Made by a program: the position numbers and the translations under genes. A stretch of 64,000 nt of DNA from Pseudobutyrivibrio ruminis HUN009. GTDB lineage: Bacteria; Bacillota; Clostridia; Lachnospirales; Lachnospiraceae. The DNA is taken from positions 1,915,001 to 1,979,000 of the forward strand of contig NZ_JNLH01000001.1 of NCBI RefSeq assembly GCF_000703005.1, read 5' to 3'. Below are positions 35,304 through 44,323 of the stretch, piece by piece (the stretch's first letter is position 1; each line of letters starts with the position of its first letter). Under the pieces are notes generated by a model. The model saw only the letters and a program-made list of their open reading frames with translations. It searched no databases and was not told the DNA's origin.

Positions 35304-36950
35304 ATGATGAGATCACTTTTCTCTGGTGTTGCTGGTCTTAAGACACACCAGACAAAGATGGATGTTATTGGTAATAACATCTCCAACGTAAACACAGTTG
35401 CGTTCAAATCATCTTCAACCACTTTTTCTGATATTATGTATCAGACAACTTCACAGGCATCAGGCGCCACAGAAACACGTGGTGGTACAAATGCTAAGCA
35501 GATAGGTCTTGGTGTTACTAATGGAGCAACAAAGATTTCCATTACTTCATCGGGTGCTGCTCAGTCTACTGGCGATGCTCTTGATATCAGACTTTCTGAT
35601 ACAAACACAACAAATTTCTTTATCGTTAATAATGGTACAGAAAATGTATTTACTAGAGCCGGTTCTTTCTATATCGATGGAAATGGTAACCTTGCTATGA
35701 CAACTACTGGTTATCTTGTAATGGGATGGCAGACAGATACTACAAGTGGATCTCCTGTAATTATGAAGGATACAGTATCTCCACTTAGAGTTATGGCCCC
35801 AGAGAATCTTACAAGTGCACCAGAAGCTACTACACAGGCTACATTTACAGGTGTTATTGATAAGAACGATCCACAGTTTAGCGCTTCAAATGGTTATGTT
35901 CGTGCATTTACACTTTATGATAATCTTGGATATGCATATACCGCCAAGTTCTCGTTCAAACTTAAAGATCCTGTAAAAGGTTCATACACTGTAGAACTTA
36001 CAAATCTTTATGATAAAGATAATAATGATTTGCTTGCTAATTATATTAACAATGGAGGAAGTAAGGCAGATATCTTTGGTAAGGAGAATACAAGTACATT
36101 AACTTATTCAAAAGTTGATGGTTCGGACTACATGTTCTCAACCTCAGGTGGAGCTTTGGCTTTGAGCACTGACGGCGGAAACACATATCCTTATACTTAC
36201 TATGGTCCTACAGCAACTGAACCTGCTAGATTTAGCGATGGAACAACAACAATTCCATTGTCATCAGTTGTAGCTGGACTTCCAACAGATGCTGAAATTG
36301 ACAATGTAACCCGTGCAAGTGCTACAAGCTTATATATTACAACTAAGAATATTAGTTACGATTTACAATTCGATACAAGTGAAGGCAATCTTACTTTTGC
36401 TGGACAGAATGGACAGACACAGCTTACTATGAATACATCACTTCTCGGTCCTAATACAGAGAAATCTGCATTGTCTAACATTACAATTGATTTTTCACTC
36501 CTTACAATGTACGACAATGGTGGTACATCTACTGCTGTAGGTAATAGAGGTACAGTGACAGATGCATCACTTGGCGCTGGTAAAAAGCTTGGTACAATGA
36601 CAGGTCTTTCTGTTAGCAATAATGGTAAGATTTATGGTTCATACAGTAATGGTAATACAGTTCTTTTAGGACAGATTGCTGCAGCTCAGTTCGCTAATGC
36701 ATCAGGTCTTGAAGAGATAGGAGATAACTGCTACAAGACAACACTTAACTCTGGTGAATTTGATGGAATTGGTGTAGATATTTCTGCAGATGGTTCATCA
36801 ATGAACACTGGTCAGCTTGAAATGTCTAATGTAGACTTATCAGCAGAATTTACTGATATGATTACTACACAGCGTGGTTTCCAGGCTAACTCACGTATCA
36901 TTACAGTATCAGACACAATGCTTGAGGAACTTATTAACCTTAAGCGTTAA
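35304..36950 (+). CDS. flgE: Flagellar hook protein FlgE
   Basis: FlgE builds the curved hook joining motor and filament. With the ATG at 35304, nine bases after GAGGAGG, it has 548 residues; a TTG at 35286 opens the frame earlier but lies inside the ribosome binding site. The N-terminus shows the axial pattern SLFSGVAGLKTHQTKMDVIGNNISNVNT. The C-terminus ends with the partner helix near 510-548 (VDLSAEFTDMITTQRGFQANSRIITVSD). The middle is a Ser/Thr/Asn-rich D1-D2 region. An intrinsic terminator follows at once, and the usual next gene, flbD, is absent. Confidence 0.94.
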   Translation: MMRSLFSGVAGLKTHQTKMDVIGNNISNVNTVAFKSSSTTFSDIMYQTTSQASGATETRGGTNAKQIGLGVTNGATKISITSSGAAQSTGDALDIRLSDTNTTNFFIVNNGTENVFTRAGSFYIDGNGNLAMTTTGYLVMGWQTDTTSGSPVIMKDTVSPLRVMAPENLTSAPEATTQATFTGVIDKNDPQFSASNGYVRAFTLYDNLGYAYTAKFSFKLKDPVKGSYTVELTNLYDKDNNDLLANYINNGGSKADIFGKENTSTLTYSKVDGSDYMFSTSGGALALSTDGGNTYPYTYYGPTATEPARFSDGTTTIPLSSVVAGLPTDAEIDNVTRASATSLYITTKNISYDLQFDTSEGNLTFAGQNGQTQLTMNTSLLGPNTEKSALSNITIDFSLLTMYDNGGTSTAVGNRGTVTDASLGAGKKLGTMTGLSVSNNGKIYGSYSNGNTVLLGQIAAAQFANASGLEEIGDNCYKTTLNSGEFDGIGVDISADGSSMNTGQLEMSNVDLSAEFTDMITTQRGFQANSRIITVSDTMLEELINLKR

Positions 36951-36966
36951 TAATTTATAGTCTCTA

Positions 36967-36997
36967 AAAGCCAAGTCGTCAAGGCTTGGCTTTTTTT
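36967..36997 (+). terminator. Intrinsic terminator between flgE and motA
   Basis: AAAGCCAAG (36967-36975) pairs exactly with CTTGGCTTT (36985-36993) and is followed by more T (seven T at 36991-36997). It splits the flagellar cluster into two transcription units or cuts down read-through. Confidence 0.88.
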
Positions 36998-37089
36998 GCT
37001 GAAAATCTAAAAATTCTGTGAAGAAACTATATTTTGTGGTTTGGACATGGAAAAAACACAATAATATGAGACGATTTTACTGATAAAAG

Positions 37090-37118
37090 TAGACAATAAT
37101 TTATAAATCTAGTAAAAT
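37090..37118 (+). promoter_or_regulatory. Probable internal promoter of motA
   Basis: TAGACA at 37090-37095 and TAAAAT at 37113-37118 are 17 bases apart, downstream of the flgE terminator and about 75 bases before motA. This would restart transcription for the motA-sigD half of the cluster. Confidence 0.55.
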
Positions 37119-37161
37119 AATCACAAAAGTGTATACCGTGTATTTCTATACATTTTACTAG
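37109..37161. repeat. 10-bp inverted repeat across the motA promoter and leader
   Basis: CTAGTAAAAT (37109-37118, covering the -10 box) is the exact complement of ATTTTACTAG (37152-37161). A nested GTATA/TATAC pair lies at 37131-37135 and 37147-37151. It could be an operator pair or a leader hairpin; the sequence alone does not decide. Confidence 0.5.
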
Positions 37162-37195
37162 TTTTTACTCAATTTTTTATAGGATGGTGATTGCT

Positions 37196-37993
37196 TTGGA
37201 TATAGCTTCTTTAGCTGGTTTAGTACTCGGTGTCGTAATGGTTATCTTCGGTATCGTGTCTTCTGGTGGTGTCGCAGCCATGGCAAACTTCATAGATGTT
37301 CCATCAGTTATTATTACTATTGGTGGTTCTTTGTCCTCTTGTATGGCATGTAACAAAATGGCAGACTTTATTGGAGGATTAAAGAGTATCACATTAGCTA
37401 TCAACGAACCAAAGGTTGGTAGCCCAGCTGATAGCATATCTCAGATTATAAATCTTGCGAATATTTCCAGAAAAGAAGGTATATTGGCGCTTGAAGAAGC
37501 TGCCAATGGAATAGAAGACGAGTTCCTTAAAAAAGGAATTAACCTGGTAGTAGATGGTACTGATCCTGAACTGGTTCGTGCTATTCTTGAAACTGATTTG
37601 GACTGTATGGAGGATAGACATAAAGTATGCACGAACTTCTGGTCTAAATGGGGTGAAATGGGACCTGCCTGGGGCATGATTGGTACACTGGTTGGTCTGG
37701 TAAACATGTTAAAGAACCTTGAGGATGCATCAACAATCGGTCCTAACATGGCGGTTGCGTTGCTTACCACTTTGTATGGTTCACTGATTGCGAACTGGCT
37801 TACAGGTCCAATTGGTACAAAGCTTGGTGTTAATCATTCTCTCGAGGTTATGACTAAGAGTATTACTGTGGAAGGCTTACTTTCAATTCAAGCCGGTGAA
37901 AACCCACGTGTAATAGAAGAAAAGCTTAAATCCTTCTTGCCACCTGCATCTCGTGGTGCTATCGGCGAAGGCGAAGGAGGAGGTGAGGGCTAA
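37196..37993 (+). CDS. motA: Flagellar stator protein MotA
   Basis: MotA and MotB form the ion-driven stator. I place the start at TTG 37196, giving MDIASLAGLVLGVVM, the usual MotA opening, five bases after AGGATGGTGA. An ATG at 37184 lies inside that site and has no upstream one. The 265-residue protein has four membrane helices, a cytoplasmic loop with charged residues near 90-150, and the WGMIGTLVGLVNMLKNL and AVALLTTLYGSLIANW blocks of helices 3 and 4. It overlaps motB by one base. The Gly-rich tail (EGEGGGEG) is unusual but harmless. Confidence 0.94.
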   Translation: MDIASLAGLVLGVVMVIFGIVSSGGVAAMANFIDVPSVIITIGGSLSSCMACNKMADFIGGLKSITLAINEPKVGSPADSISQIINLANISRKEGILALEEAANGIEDEFLKKGINLVVDGTDPELVRAILETDLDCMEDRHKVCTNFWSKWGEMGPAWGMIGTLVGLVNMLKNLEDASTIGPNMAVALLTTLYGSLIANWLTGPIGTKLGVNHSLEVMTKSITVEGLLSIQAGENPRVIEEKLKSFLPPASRGAIGEGEGGGEG

Positions 37994-38895
37994 TGGCAAA
38001 GAAGCAAAAGCAAGAGGAAGCTCCTGCTGGTTCTCCTGCCTGGATGGCCACCTTCTCAGACTTGATGAACTTGCTACTATGTTTCTTCGTATTACTTTTC
38101 TCTATGTCTAGTACAGATACTGAAAAGTTCCAGGAAGTAATTGCAAGTATTCAGTCTAGCTTTAGTATTTTTTCTCAGGGCGGCACCTCAATTGGTGAGG
38201 GACAGATGATATCATCAGGTATCAGTCAGCTTGAGATGTTTGACGACTATTTCAATAGTGTTCATGACGGTGATGATGAACAGTATGAAAAAGAAGGCGC
38301 AAGTGAAAACGAAAATGAGGGAGAACAATCAGAAGATGGTTCTGCTGAAACTGAGGGAGATGTTAGTTCTAACGGCGTTTCTGTAGAGGAAGCCCAGGAA
38401 GCTCTCGAGGAAGCTGGAGCAGGCGAAAGCGAATCTATTGCAGAAGAAATAGAAAGTCAGCTTAGTGAATATGGTCTTCAAGACCAGGTTGAAGTAGATT
38501 TTAATGCAAACTACGTAATGATTACCATAAATGGTGCGTTACTGTTTGATTCAGGTAAGGCAGTTCTTACAGAAGATGCTCTTACCATAGTTGATAATCT
38601 TTCAAAGATACTTGCTCAGTATGATAACAATATCATTGAGATAGAAGGTCATACAGATAATGTTCCGATGTCATCTGGAACATATGAAAACAATGATGTG
38701 CTTTCAATGTATCGTGCACTTTATGTTGCAGATAGAATTAGAGAAGTCACAGATTTGAATCCAGCATACATTAAATCAGCTGGACGAGGAGAGTATGTAC
38801 CTATTGCTGACAACAGCACAGCTGAAGGACGCGCTAGAAATAGACGCGTAGAAATCAAAATATATAATTCATACTCGTCAGATATAGCCGAGTAG
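37993..38895 (+). CDS. motB: Flagellar stator protein MotB
   Basis: MotB anchors the stator to peptidoglycan. The 300-residue protein has the single membrane helix at about 22-40 with the proton-carrying aspartate D23 (TFSDLMNLLLCFFVLLFS). The C-terminal OmpA-like domain near 165-295 has IEIEGHTDNVPM and AGRGEYVPIADNSTAEGRARNRRVEIKI. Between them lies a strikingly acidic stretch at about 91-148, longer than in most MotB proteins, where the plug and linker should be. An alanine/serine-rich start is typical. It is coupled to motA through TAATG. Confidence 0.94.
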   Translation: MAKKQKQEEAPAGSPAWMATFSDLMNLLLCFFVLLFSMSSTDTEKFQEVIASIQSSFSIFSQGGTSIGEGQMISSGISQLEMFDDYFNSVHDGDDEQYEKEGASENENEGEQSEDGSAETEGDVSSNGVSVEEAQEALEEAGAGESESIAEEIESQLSEYGLQDQVEVDFNANYVMITINGALLFDSGKAVLTEDALTIVDNLSKILAQYDNNIIEIEGHTDNVPMSSGTYENNDVLSMYRALYVADRIREVTDLNPAYIKSAGRGEYVPIADNSTAEGRARNRRVEIKIYNSYSSDIAE

Positions 38896-38906
38896 AAAGG
38901 CAAATC

Positions 38907-39419
38907 ATGAAAAAGAATTTGATTACAGTAATTATACTGGCACTAGTTGTTGTGAATCTTGTTCTTACAGCGGTTCTTACAATTACTATTATTCCTGAGA
39001 CACAAAAGGCCAATGAGCTGATCACAAAGGTTTGCTCTGCAATCGATTTGGATTTGCAAGCAGGAGATACAGCTGGATCTCTTAGTATTGATGTTGCAGA
39101 TATGGTAGATTATCCTGTTAATGGTGGCGAGACACTTACAATCAATCTTGTTGATGGATATGCAGTGCTTGGTATATCATTATCGCTGGATAGCACAAAT
39201 GAAGATTATGCTACATATGCATCTGATGGAACTTTATCGGCCCAGGATAATATCATTAGTGATAAAATAAATTCAGTTATTAAAAAACATACAGTACAGG
39301 AAATGATAGACAATGAAGATGAAATCAAAGAAGAGATTCTTGAAGAGCTTCAGACTCTATTCAAATCTTCATTTATCGTTAGAGTGAACTTCTCTAGTGC
39401 TACTTATCAGAAACAGTAA
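38907..39419 (+). CDS. fliL: Flagellar basal-body-associated protein FliL
   Basis: FliL surrounds and supports the stator. The 170-residue protein has one N-terminal membrane helix (residues about 5-27, LITVIILALVVVNLVLTAVLTI) and an extracytoplasmic stomatin-like domain. The usual ending pattern appears, with IKEEILEELQTLF and IVRVNFSSATYQKQ. Conservation is low in the family; position between motB and fliM supports it. There is a 43-base gap to fliM. Confidence 0.88.
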   Translation: MKKNLITVIILALVVVNLVLTAVLTITIIPETQKANELITKVCSAIDLDLQAGDTAGSLSIDVADMVDYPVNGGETLTINLVDGYAVLGISLSLDSTNEDYATYASDGTLSAQDNIISDKINSVIKKHTVQEMIDNEDEIKEEILEELQTLFKSSFIVRVNFSSATYQKQ

Positions 39420-39462
39420 TCTGGCAAGTAGAAATTATTGGGATGAATGGTGGTGAGAAAGC

Positions 39463-40443
39463 TTGGGAGACGTTCTTTCACAAAACGAAATAGATAATCT
39501 GCTTAATGCGTTGACCAGCGGTGAGCTTGACGCCGAGGAGATTAAAAATAATAAAGAAAAGCCAGTAAAGAACTACGATTTTGCTAGACCTTCTAAGTTT
39601 TCTAAGGAACACCTTAGAACTATGGAAATTATTTTTGAGCATTATGGCAGATTGTTGTCAACAAACCTGCCTATATTCCTCAGAAAGAATATACAGGTAG
39701 AGGTTATGAATTCCGAGGCTGTTACCTACATGGAATTTTCAAATTCTCTATCAAATCCAGTTCTTTTAGGTATTGTAGATTTTTCTCCCCTTGAGGGAAA
39801 TATTATCGTAGAAATGGCTTCTAATCTTGGCTTTGCAATGGTAGATAGAATGCTTGGCGGGGAGGGAGAACCTCTTGATAAGATTAGAGACTTTTCAGAA
39901 ATAGAACTTCTCATTATTGAGAGAGTAATGACATCATGCGTAGACTTGCTTAGGGAACCATGGGAAAACGTTTTGGATGTTCATCCAAGACTAGAGCGAA
40001 TTGAAACAAACTCTCAGTTTGCTCAGATTATCTCTCCTTCAGAGATGATTGCTATTGTTACAGTCAATATTAAAATTGGCGATGTAGAAGGACTTATGAA
40101 CATTTGTCTACCTTTTATAACTTTAGAGCCAGTTATGGACAAATTGAACACAAAGTTCTGGTATAGTAGTCAGAAGGAGAAAACAGGTGAAAGCTATTCA
40201 GATGCTGTGGAAGCTTTAATTAATCATGCTAAGATACCTGTAAAGGCAGTTCTTGGTAACAGCACAATTACAGTTGCAGATTTTTCACAGCTTCAGGTTG
40301 GAGATATAGTCAGACTTGACACAAAGGTTGACGATGAGTTGGATGTTTTCGTGGGAGATATTAAGAAGTTCCAAGCCCTTCCGGGAGCATCAGGCAAAGA
40401 TTATGCGGTTCGAGTGACACAAATTATAAGGGAGGAACAGTAG
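39463..40443 (+). CDS. fliM: Flagellar motor switch protein FliM
   Basis: FliM binds phospho-CheY and passes the signal to FliG. The 326-residue protein starts at TTG 39463 behind GGTGGTGAG. It has the N-terminal CheY-binding peptide LSQNEIDNLLNAL (residues 4-16), a CheC-like middle domain with DRMLGGEGEPL near 127, and a C-terminal SpoA domain near 250-325. It ends one base before the fliY ATG, so the two switch proteins are translationally linked. Confidence 0.94.
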   Translation: MGDVLSQNEIDNLLNALTSGELDAEEIKNNKEKPVKNYDFARPSKFSKEHLRTMEIIFEHYGRLLSTNLPIFLRKNIQVEVMNSEAVTYMEFSNSLSNPVLLGIVDFSPLEGNIIVEMASNLGFAMVDRMLGGEGEPLDKIRDFSEIELLIIERVMTSCVDLLREPWENVLDVHPRLERIETNSQFAQIISPSEMIAIVTVNIKIGDVEGLMNICLPFITLEPVMDKLNTKFWYSSQKEKTGESYSDAVEALINHAKIPVKAVLGNSTITVADFSQLQVGDIVRLDTKVDDELDVFVGDIKKFQALPGASGKDYAVRVTQIIREEQ

Positions 40444-40444
40444 A

Positions 40445-41620
40445 ATGGGCGATGGTGTATTATCACAGGATGAGATAAATGCACTACTTAGTGGCGGAAT
40501 CCCCGATGCCCCTGCTGGCGAGCCATCATCTGGTGGTGGAGAGCTTTCAGAGCAGGAAATCGATACAATCGGTGAAGTTGCCAACATAAGCATGGGAAGT
40601 GCGGCCACAACTTTATTTTCTCTTGTTAATCAAAAGGTTGAGATTTCAACACCAGTTGTTAGTGAAACAAACTGGCAGGAATTAGCATCTGGATACGACG
40701 ATTCTTGTGTAGTTGTTCGTATTGGATATACAAAGGGTATTGATGGTAGCAACGTTCTTGTATTAAAAGAAAATGATGTTAAGGTCATTACCGATTTGAT
40801 GATGGGCGGAGATGGAACCAATACAGATGGTGAAATTTCTGATCTTCATTTATCAGCTATTTCAGAGGCTATGAATCAGATGATGGGAGCAAGTGCAACT
40901 TCGCTTTCATCTATGCTGAACAAAATGGTAGATATTTCACCACCAACAGCGCAGCTTACAGATTTGGCTACAATAGATGGTGGAGAAATTGATGAATTCT
41001 TGAAAGGCAACTTCGTAAGAATTGCTTTCAAGATGGAAATTGGAACATTGGTAGACAGTGAGATGATGCAGCTATATCCAATCTCACTTGCTAAGGAAAT
41101 GTGTGGCTCTGTTCTTAACAACATGGAGTCAGATTCCAATTCCATAGTTGATGACGGTGTTGCAGAAGCTGCTCCAGCACCTGCTCCAGAGCCAGCACCA
41201 GCACCTGCTCCACAGGCTGCGCCTCAAATGCAGGCACCACCTCAGATGGACCCTAGTATGATGCAGGGACAGCCAATGCAGGGACAACCTATGATGCCAT
41301 ATATGTACGCACCTGGTCCTCAGGTAAATGTACAACCGGCGCAGTTTACTCCATTTGGACCGGGCTTTGCAGCTCAGTTTGCTCAGGAGAATATAGACTT
41401 GATTCTTGACGTTCCTTTGGAAGTTACAGTAGAATTAGGTCGTACAAACAAAACTATCCAAGATATTTTGGATTTTGCACCAGGTACCATCATCGAGCTA
41501 AACAAAATAGCCGGTGAACCAATAGATGTACTTGTTAATGGCAAGTATGTGGCAAAAGGCGAGGTAGTAGTTATCGAAGAGTCTTTTGGCGTACGAATAA
41601 CAGAAATTATCAAAGAATAA
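40445..41620 (+). CDS. fliY: Flagellar switch protein and CheY phosphatase FliY
   Basis: FliY combines a CheC-like phosphatase with a FliN-like switch domain. The 391-residue protein opens with a second CheY-binding-like peptide (LSQDEINALLSGG, residues 6-18). Two phosphatase motifs of the ExxN type are present: EVANISMGSA near 43 and EAMNQMMGASA near 141. A Pro/Ala/Gln/Met-rich linker lies at about 240-300. The FliN (SpoA) domain near 315-391 has DVPLEVTVELGRTNKTI and the GEVVVIEESFGVRITEI ending. Both active-site pairs look intact. Confidence 0.94.
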   Translation: MGDGVLSQDEINALLSGGIPDAPAGEPSSGGGELSEQEIDTIGEVANISMGSAATTLFSLVNQKVEISTPVVSETNWQELASGYDDSCVVVRIGYTKGIDGSNVLVLKENDVKVITDLMMGGDGTNTDGEISDLHLSAISEAMNQMMGASATSLSSMLNKMVDISPPTAQLTDLATIDGGEIDEFLKGNFVRIAFKMEIGTLVDSEMMQLYPISLAKEMCGSVLNNMESDSNSIVDDGVAEAAPAPAPEPAPAPAPQAAPQMQAPPQMDPSMMQGQPMQGQPMMPYMYAPGPQVNVQPAQFTPFGPGFAAQFAQENIDLILDVPLEVTVELGRTNKTIQDILDFAPGTIIELNKIAGEPIDVLVNGKYVAKGEVVVIEESFGVRITEIIKE

Positions 41621-41642
41621 ATATATTTAAGGAGATGAAGAC

Positions 41643-42005
41643 ATGGCAAAAAACATTTTAATCTGTGATGACGCTGCTTTCATGAGAATGATGATTAAGG
41701 ACATTCTCACAAAGAATGGCTACAACGTAGTCGGAGAGGCTGAGAACGGAAAGATTGCTGTTGACAAGTATTCAGAACTTTCACCAGATCTTGTTCTTCT
41801 TGACATCACAATGCCAGAAATGGATGGCATCGGGGCTCTTAAGGCTATCAAGGAAAAGGATCCTAATGCATGCGTTATCATGTGCTCTGCAATGGGACAG
41901 CAGGCTATGGTTATCGAGGCTATTCAGTCTGGAGCCAAGGATTTCATCGTTAAGCCATTCCAGGCTGAACGTGTTCTTGAGGCTGTTAAGAAGGTTATCG
42001 GTTAA
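41643..42005 (+). CDS. cheY: Chemotaxis response regulator CheY
   Basis: CheY carries the phosphate signal from CheA to the switch. The 120-residue protein is a single receiver domain: acidic pair D9-D10 within ILICDDAAFMR, phospho-acceptor D54 in LVLLDITMPEMDG, the switch threonine/serine in CSAMG near 87 and K109 in IVKPF. No output domain is attached. It starts behind AAGGAG between fliY and fliO, the standard place in Firmicutes. Confidence 0.95.
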   Translation: MAKNILICDDAAFMRMMIKDILTKNGYNVVGEAENGKIAVDKYSELSPDLVLLDITMPEMDGIGALKAIKEKDPNACVIMCSAMGQQAMVIEAIQSGAKDFIVKPFQAERVLEAVKKVIG

Positions 42006-42007
42006 TC

Positions 42008-42373
42008 ATGATATTTCTTTCAGCGGTTGGAGAGAGCATCTTTCAATTGATTTTTGCATTAGTGGTATTTGTAGGAGTCTTAGCACTCACTGCATTTGTT
42101 ACTAAGTGGATTGCAGGCTACCAGAAGACTCAAGGTCTCAACAGAAATCTTGAAATCGTTGAAGGTATCAGACTTGCAACCAATAAATATGTTCAGATTA
42201 TTAGGGCAGGTGAGGATAGATACTTCGTCGTTGCAGTAGGTAAAGACGAAGTAACCCTTTTAGGGGAATTATCCTCATCTGAACTTAAAGAACTGGATGC
42301 TACCGATACATCTGTACAGATGCCGGTAGATTTTAAATCGATTTTGGATAATCTTTCAAGAAAGAAAAATTAA
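42008..42373 (+). CDS. fliO: Flagellar biosynthetic protein FliO (FliZ)
   Basis: FliO helps assemble the FliP5 export-gate ring. The 121-residue protein has one membrane helix near residues 10-32, then a basic segment (WIAGYQKTQGLNRNLEIVEGIRL) and a beta-rich cytoplasmic domain with KYVQIIRAGEDRYFVVAVGKDEVTLLGEL. It begins two bases after cheY, in front of fliP. The family is poorly conserved, so location counts for much of the call. Confidence 0.85.
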   Translation: MIFLSAVGESIFQLIFALVVFVGVLALTAFVTKWIAGYQKTQGLNRNLEIVEGIRLATNKYVQIIRAGEDRYFVVAVGKDEVTLLGELSSSELKELDATDTSVQMPVDFKSILDNLSRKKN

Positions 42374-42391
42374 CTGATTGGGCAGAATGTT

Positions 42392-43246
42392 ATGAGTAAA
42401 TTCAAGAAGGCGTACGTAATTTTTAGCTTAGTCATCACAGCTATGATTGGTTGTTACGCCCTTTTTATGAGTAGTACAACTGTACATGCAACTGAATATA
42501 GTGCAGAATATGGGGCAGACAATGAGGATTACGGTGCAACAGAAAATGCGCCAAATGCTTCAGACGAGGTTGTTGGAGGCGGAGGATTTACGCTTAGCTT
42601 TGATGGCGAAGATGGAAACTTTACGGCTACTCTTAGAATGCTGTTAGTTCTTACAATCATCACGTTATCCCCTTCGATTCTGATAATGCTAACATCCTTT
42701 ACCAGATGCGTTATTGTTTTACATTTTGTCCGCGCTGCTATTGGAACCAATACAGCGCCTCCAAATCAGATATTGATTGGGTTGGCGTTGTTTTTAACTT
42801 TGTTTATTATGTCGCCAGTTCTTACACAGATTAAGACAGAAGCGATTGATCCATTTGATGCAGGCGAAATCACTCAGGATGAAGCTATAGACAATGCGAT
42901 TGCACCTGTTAGAGAGTTCATGTATGGTCAGACACAGACAAAGGATTTGGACTTGTTCTGTGATATTGCTGGCATTTCGTATGAAGTAGATGACTACGAT
43001 TCTGTACCATTTACTATCGTTGTTCCGGCTTTTATTTTATCTGAGCTTAGAACAGCTTTTATTATTGGATTTCTAATTTATGTTCCATTCATTGTTATTG
43101 ATATGGTTGTTGCATCTGTACTTATGTCAATGGGTATGATGATGCTTCCGCCTACCACAATATCCCTACCTTTCAAGATATTGTTATTTATATTGGTAGA
43201 TGGATGGAATCTTGTTATTGGCGGGTTAGTCAAGACATTCTATTAG
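42392..43246 (+). CDS. fliP: Flagellar export gate protein FliP
   Basis: FliP forms the core pore of the flagellar type III gate. The 284-residue protein has a signal peptide (hydrophobic 8-26, likely cut after VHA at 31-33), an acidic/Gly-rich spacer, then four membrane helices. Conserved blocks include ILIMLTSFTRCVIVLHFVRAAIGTNTAPPNQILIGLALFLT near 90-130 and the C-terminal VVASVLMSMGMMMLPPTTISLPFKILLFILVDGW. It is followed by fliQ and fliR. Confidence 0.95.
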   Translation: MSKFKKAYVIFSLVITAMIGCYALFMSSTTVHATEYSAEYGADNEDYGATENAPNASDEVVGGGGFTLSFDGEDGNFTATLRMLLVLTIITLSPSILIMLTSFTRCVIVLHFVRAAIGTNTAPPNQILIGLALFLTLFIMSPVLTQIKTEAIDPFDAGEITQDEAIDNAIAPVREFMYGQTQTKDLDLFCDIAGISYEVDDYDSVPFTIVVPAFILSELRTAFIIGFLIYVPFIVIDMVVASVLMSMGMMMLPPTTISLPFKILLFILVDGWNLVIGGLVKTFY

Positions 43247-43269
43247 AATTATTAAGGAGAGAATAGGTT

Positions 43270-43539
43270 ATGACTGAAGGACAGGTCTTGGACATTATCA
43301 GGGATGCTATATACATTCTTCTGATTACATCATTACCACTTTTACTAGTGTCTCTAGTAATTGGTCTTATAATCAGTATTTTTCAAACGGTCACATCTAT
43401 TCAAGAGCAAACTCTCACCTTTATCCCAAAGATAGTAGGAGTATTTGCTGCGCTTATGTTTTTCGGCCCATGGATGCTTACAGTTTTGACGGAATACATT
43501 ACACAATTATGGGCAAATTTTAGTATTTACTTAGGCTAG
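43270..43539 (+). CDS. fliQ: Flagellar export gate protein FliQ
   Basis: FliQ joins FliP and FliR in the export pore. The 89-residue protein has the family's two membrane hairpin helices (about 13-38 and 52-75) with the intervening ISIFQTVTSIQEQTLTFIPKI. Length is standard. A GGAG site precedes the ATG, and fliR begins four bases after its stop. Confidence 0.95.
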   Translation: MTEGQVLDIIRDAIYILLITSLPLLLVSLVIGLIISIFQTVTSIQEQTLTFIPKIVGVFAALMFFGPWMLTVLTEYITQLWANFSIYLG

Positions 43540-43543
43540 ATGG

Positions 43544-44323
43544 ATGTTTAGTATTGATTTTACATTACAAAATTTTGAATACTTTTTGTTGCTCCTTACC
43601 CGCATATCCATGTTTGTAGTAGTGGCGCCTTTTTTCAACACAAGTAATACGCCGGCCAGAGTAAAAATTGGTTTTTCGGCACTTGTTTCACTGCTTCTTT
43701 ATTTCGTTGTTGATTTTAGCGCTTTGGATTATTCTACAGTTACAGGATATGCTTTTTTAGTTGTTCAGGAAGCAATAACAGGGCTATTAATTGGGTTCAG
43801 TACATATTGCTGCAATTTCATTATCCTGTTGGCAGGTAACATGATAGACATGAATATAGGTCTATCCATGGCTCAGGAGTTTGATCCGACACTTCAGACA
43901 GAGGTTTCCGTTACAGGTACCTTATACAATAATTTCATCATGATTTTCTTGGTTTTGTCTGGAATGCATAGATATATTTTTAAGACATTTTGTGATGCCT
44001 ATACACTGATTCCAATTGGTGGGACAATTTTTAGATGGGATTCTCTGCTTAGTTCTACTATTATGTTTATTACAGAAATTTTTGTAATAGCATTTAGAAT
44101 TATTCTTCCGGTATTTGCTGTAATTATGATACTTAATGCAATACTTGGAATTATGGTTAAGGTTGCCCCACAGATTCATATGTTTTCTGTTGGTGCACAG
44201 CTTAAAATTATCGTTGGTTTTGTAGTATTGTTCTTAACAATTTTCCTATTACCAGATGTTGCTGCATTTATTTTCAAAGAAATGAAAAAGATGCAAACTC
44301 TATTTATACAGGGGCTTTATTGA
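43544..44323 (+). CDS. fliR: Flagellar export gate protein FliR
   Basis: FliR completes the export pore with FliP and FliQ. The 259-residue protein has about six membrane helices, with the conserved early FFNTSNTPARVKIGFSALVSLLL near residues 28-50 and the AGNMIDMNIGLSMAQEFDPTLQTEVSVTG block near 98-126. Its stop (TGA at 44321-44323) overlaps the flhB ATG. In some clostridia fliR and flhB are fused; here they remain separate but overlapping. Confidence 0.94.
   Translation: MFSIDFTLQNFEYFLLLLTRISMFVVVAPFFNTSNTPARVKIGFSALVSLLLYFVVDFSALDYSTVTGYAFLVVQEAITGLLIGFSTYCCNFIILLAGNMIDMNIGLSMAQEFDPTLQTEVSVTGTLYNNFIMIFLVLSGMHRYIFKTFCDAYTLIPIGGTIFRWDSLLSSTIMFITEIFVIAFRIILPVFAVIMILNAILGIMVKVAPQIHMFSVGAQLKIIVGFVVLFLTIFLLPDVAAFIFKEMKKMQTLFIQGLY

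Noticed and set aside
42008..42373. Reading the gene after cheY as an unrelated membrane protein
   Set aside because: Its size, single membrane helix and place between cheY and fliP fit FliO, despite weak sequence conservation.
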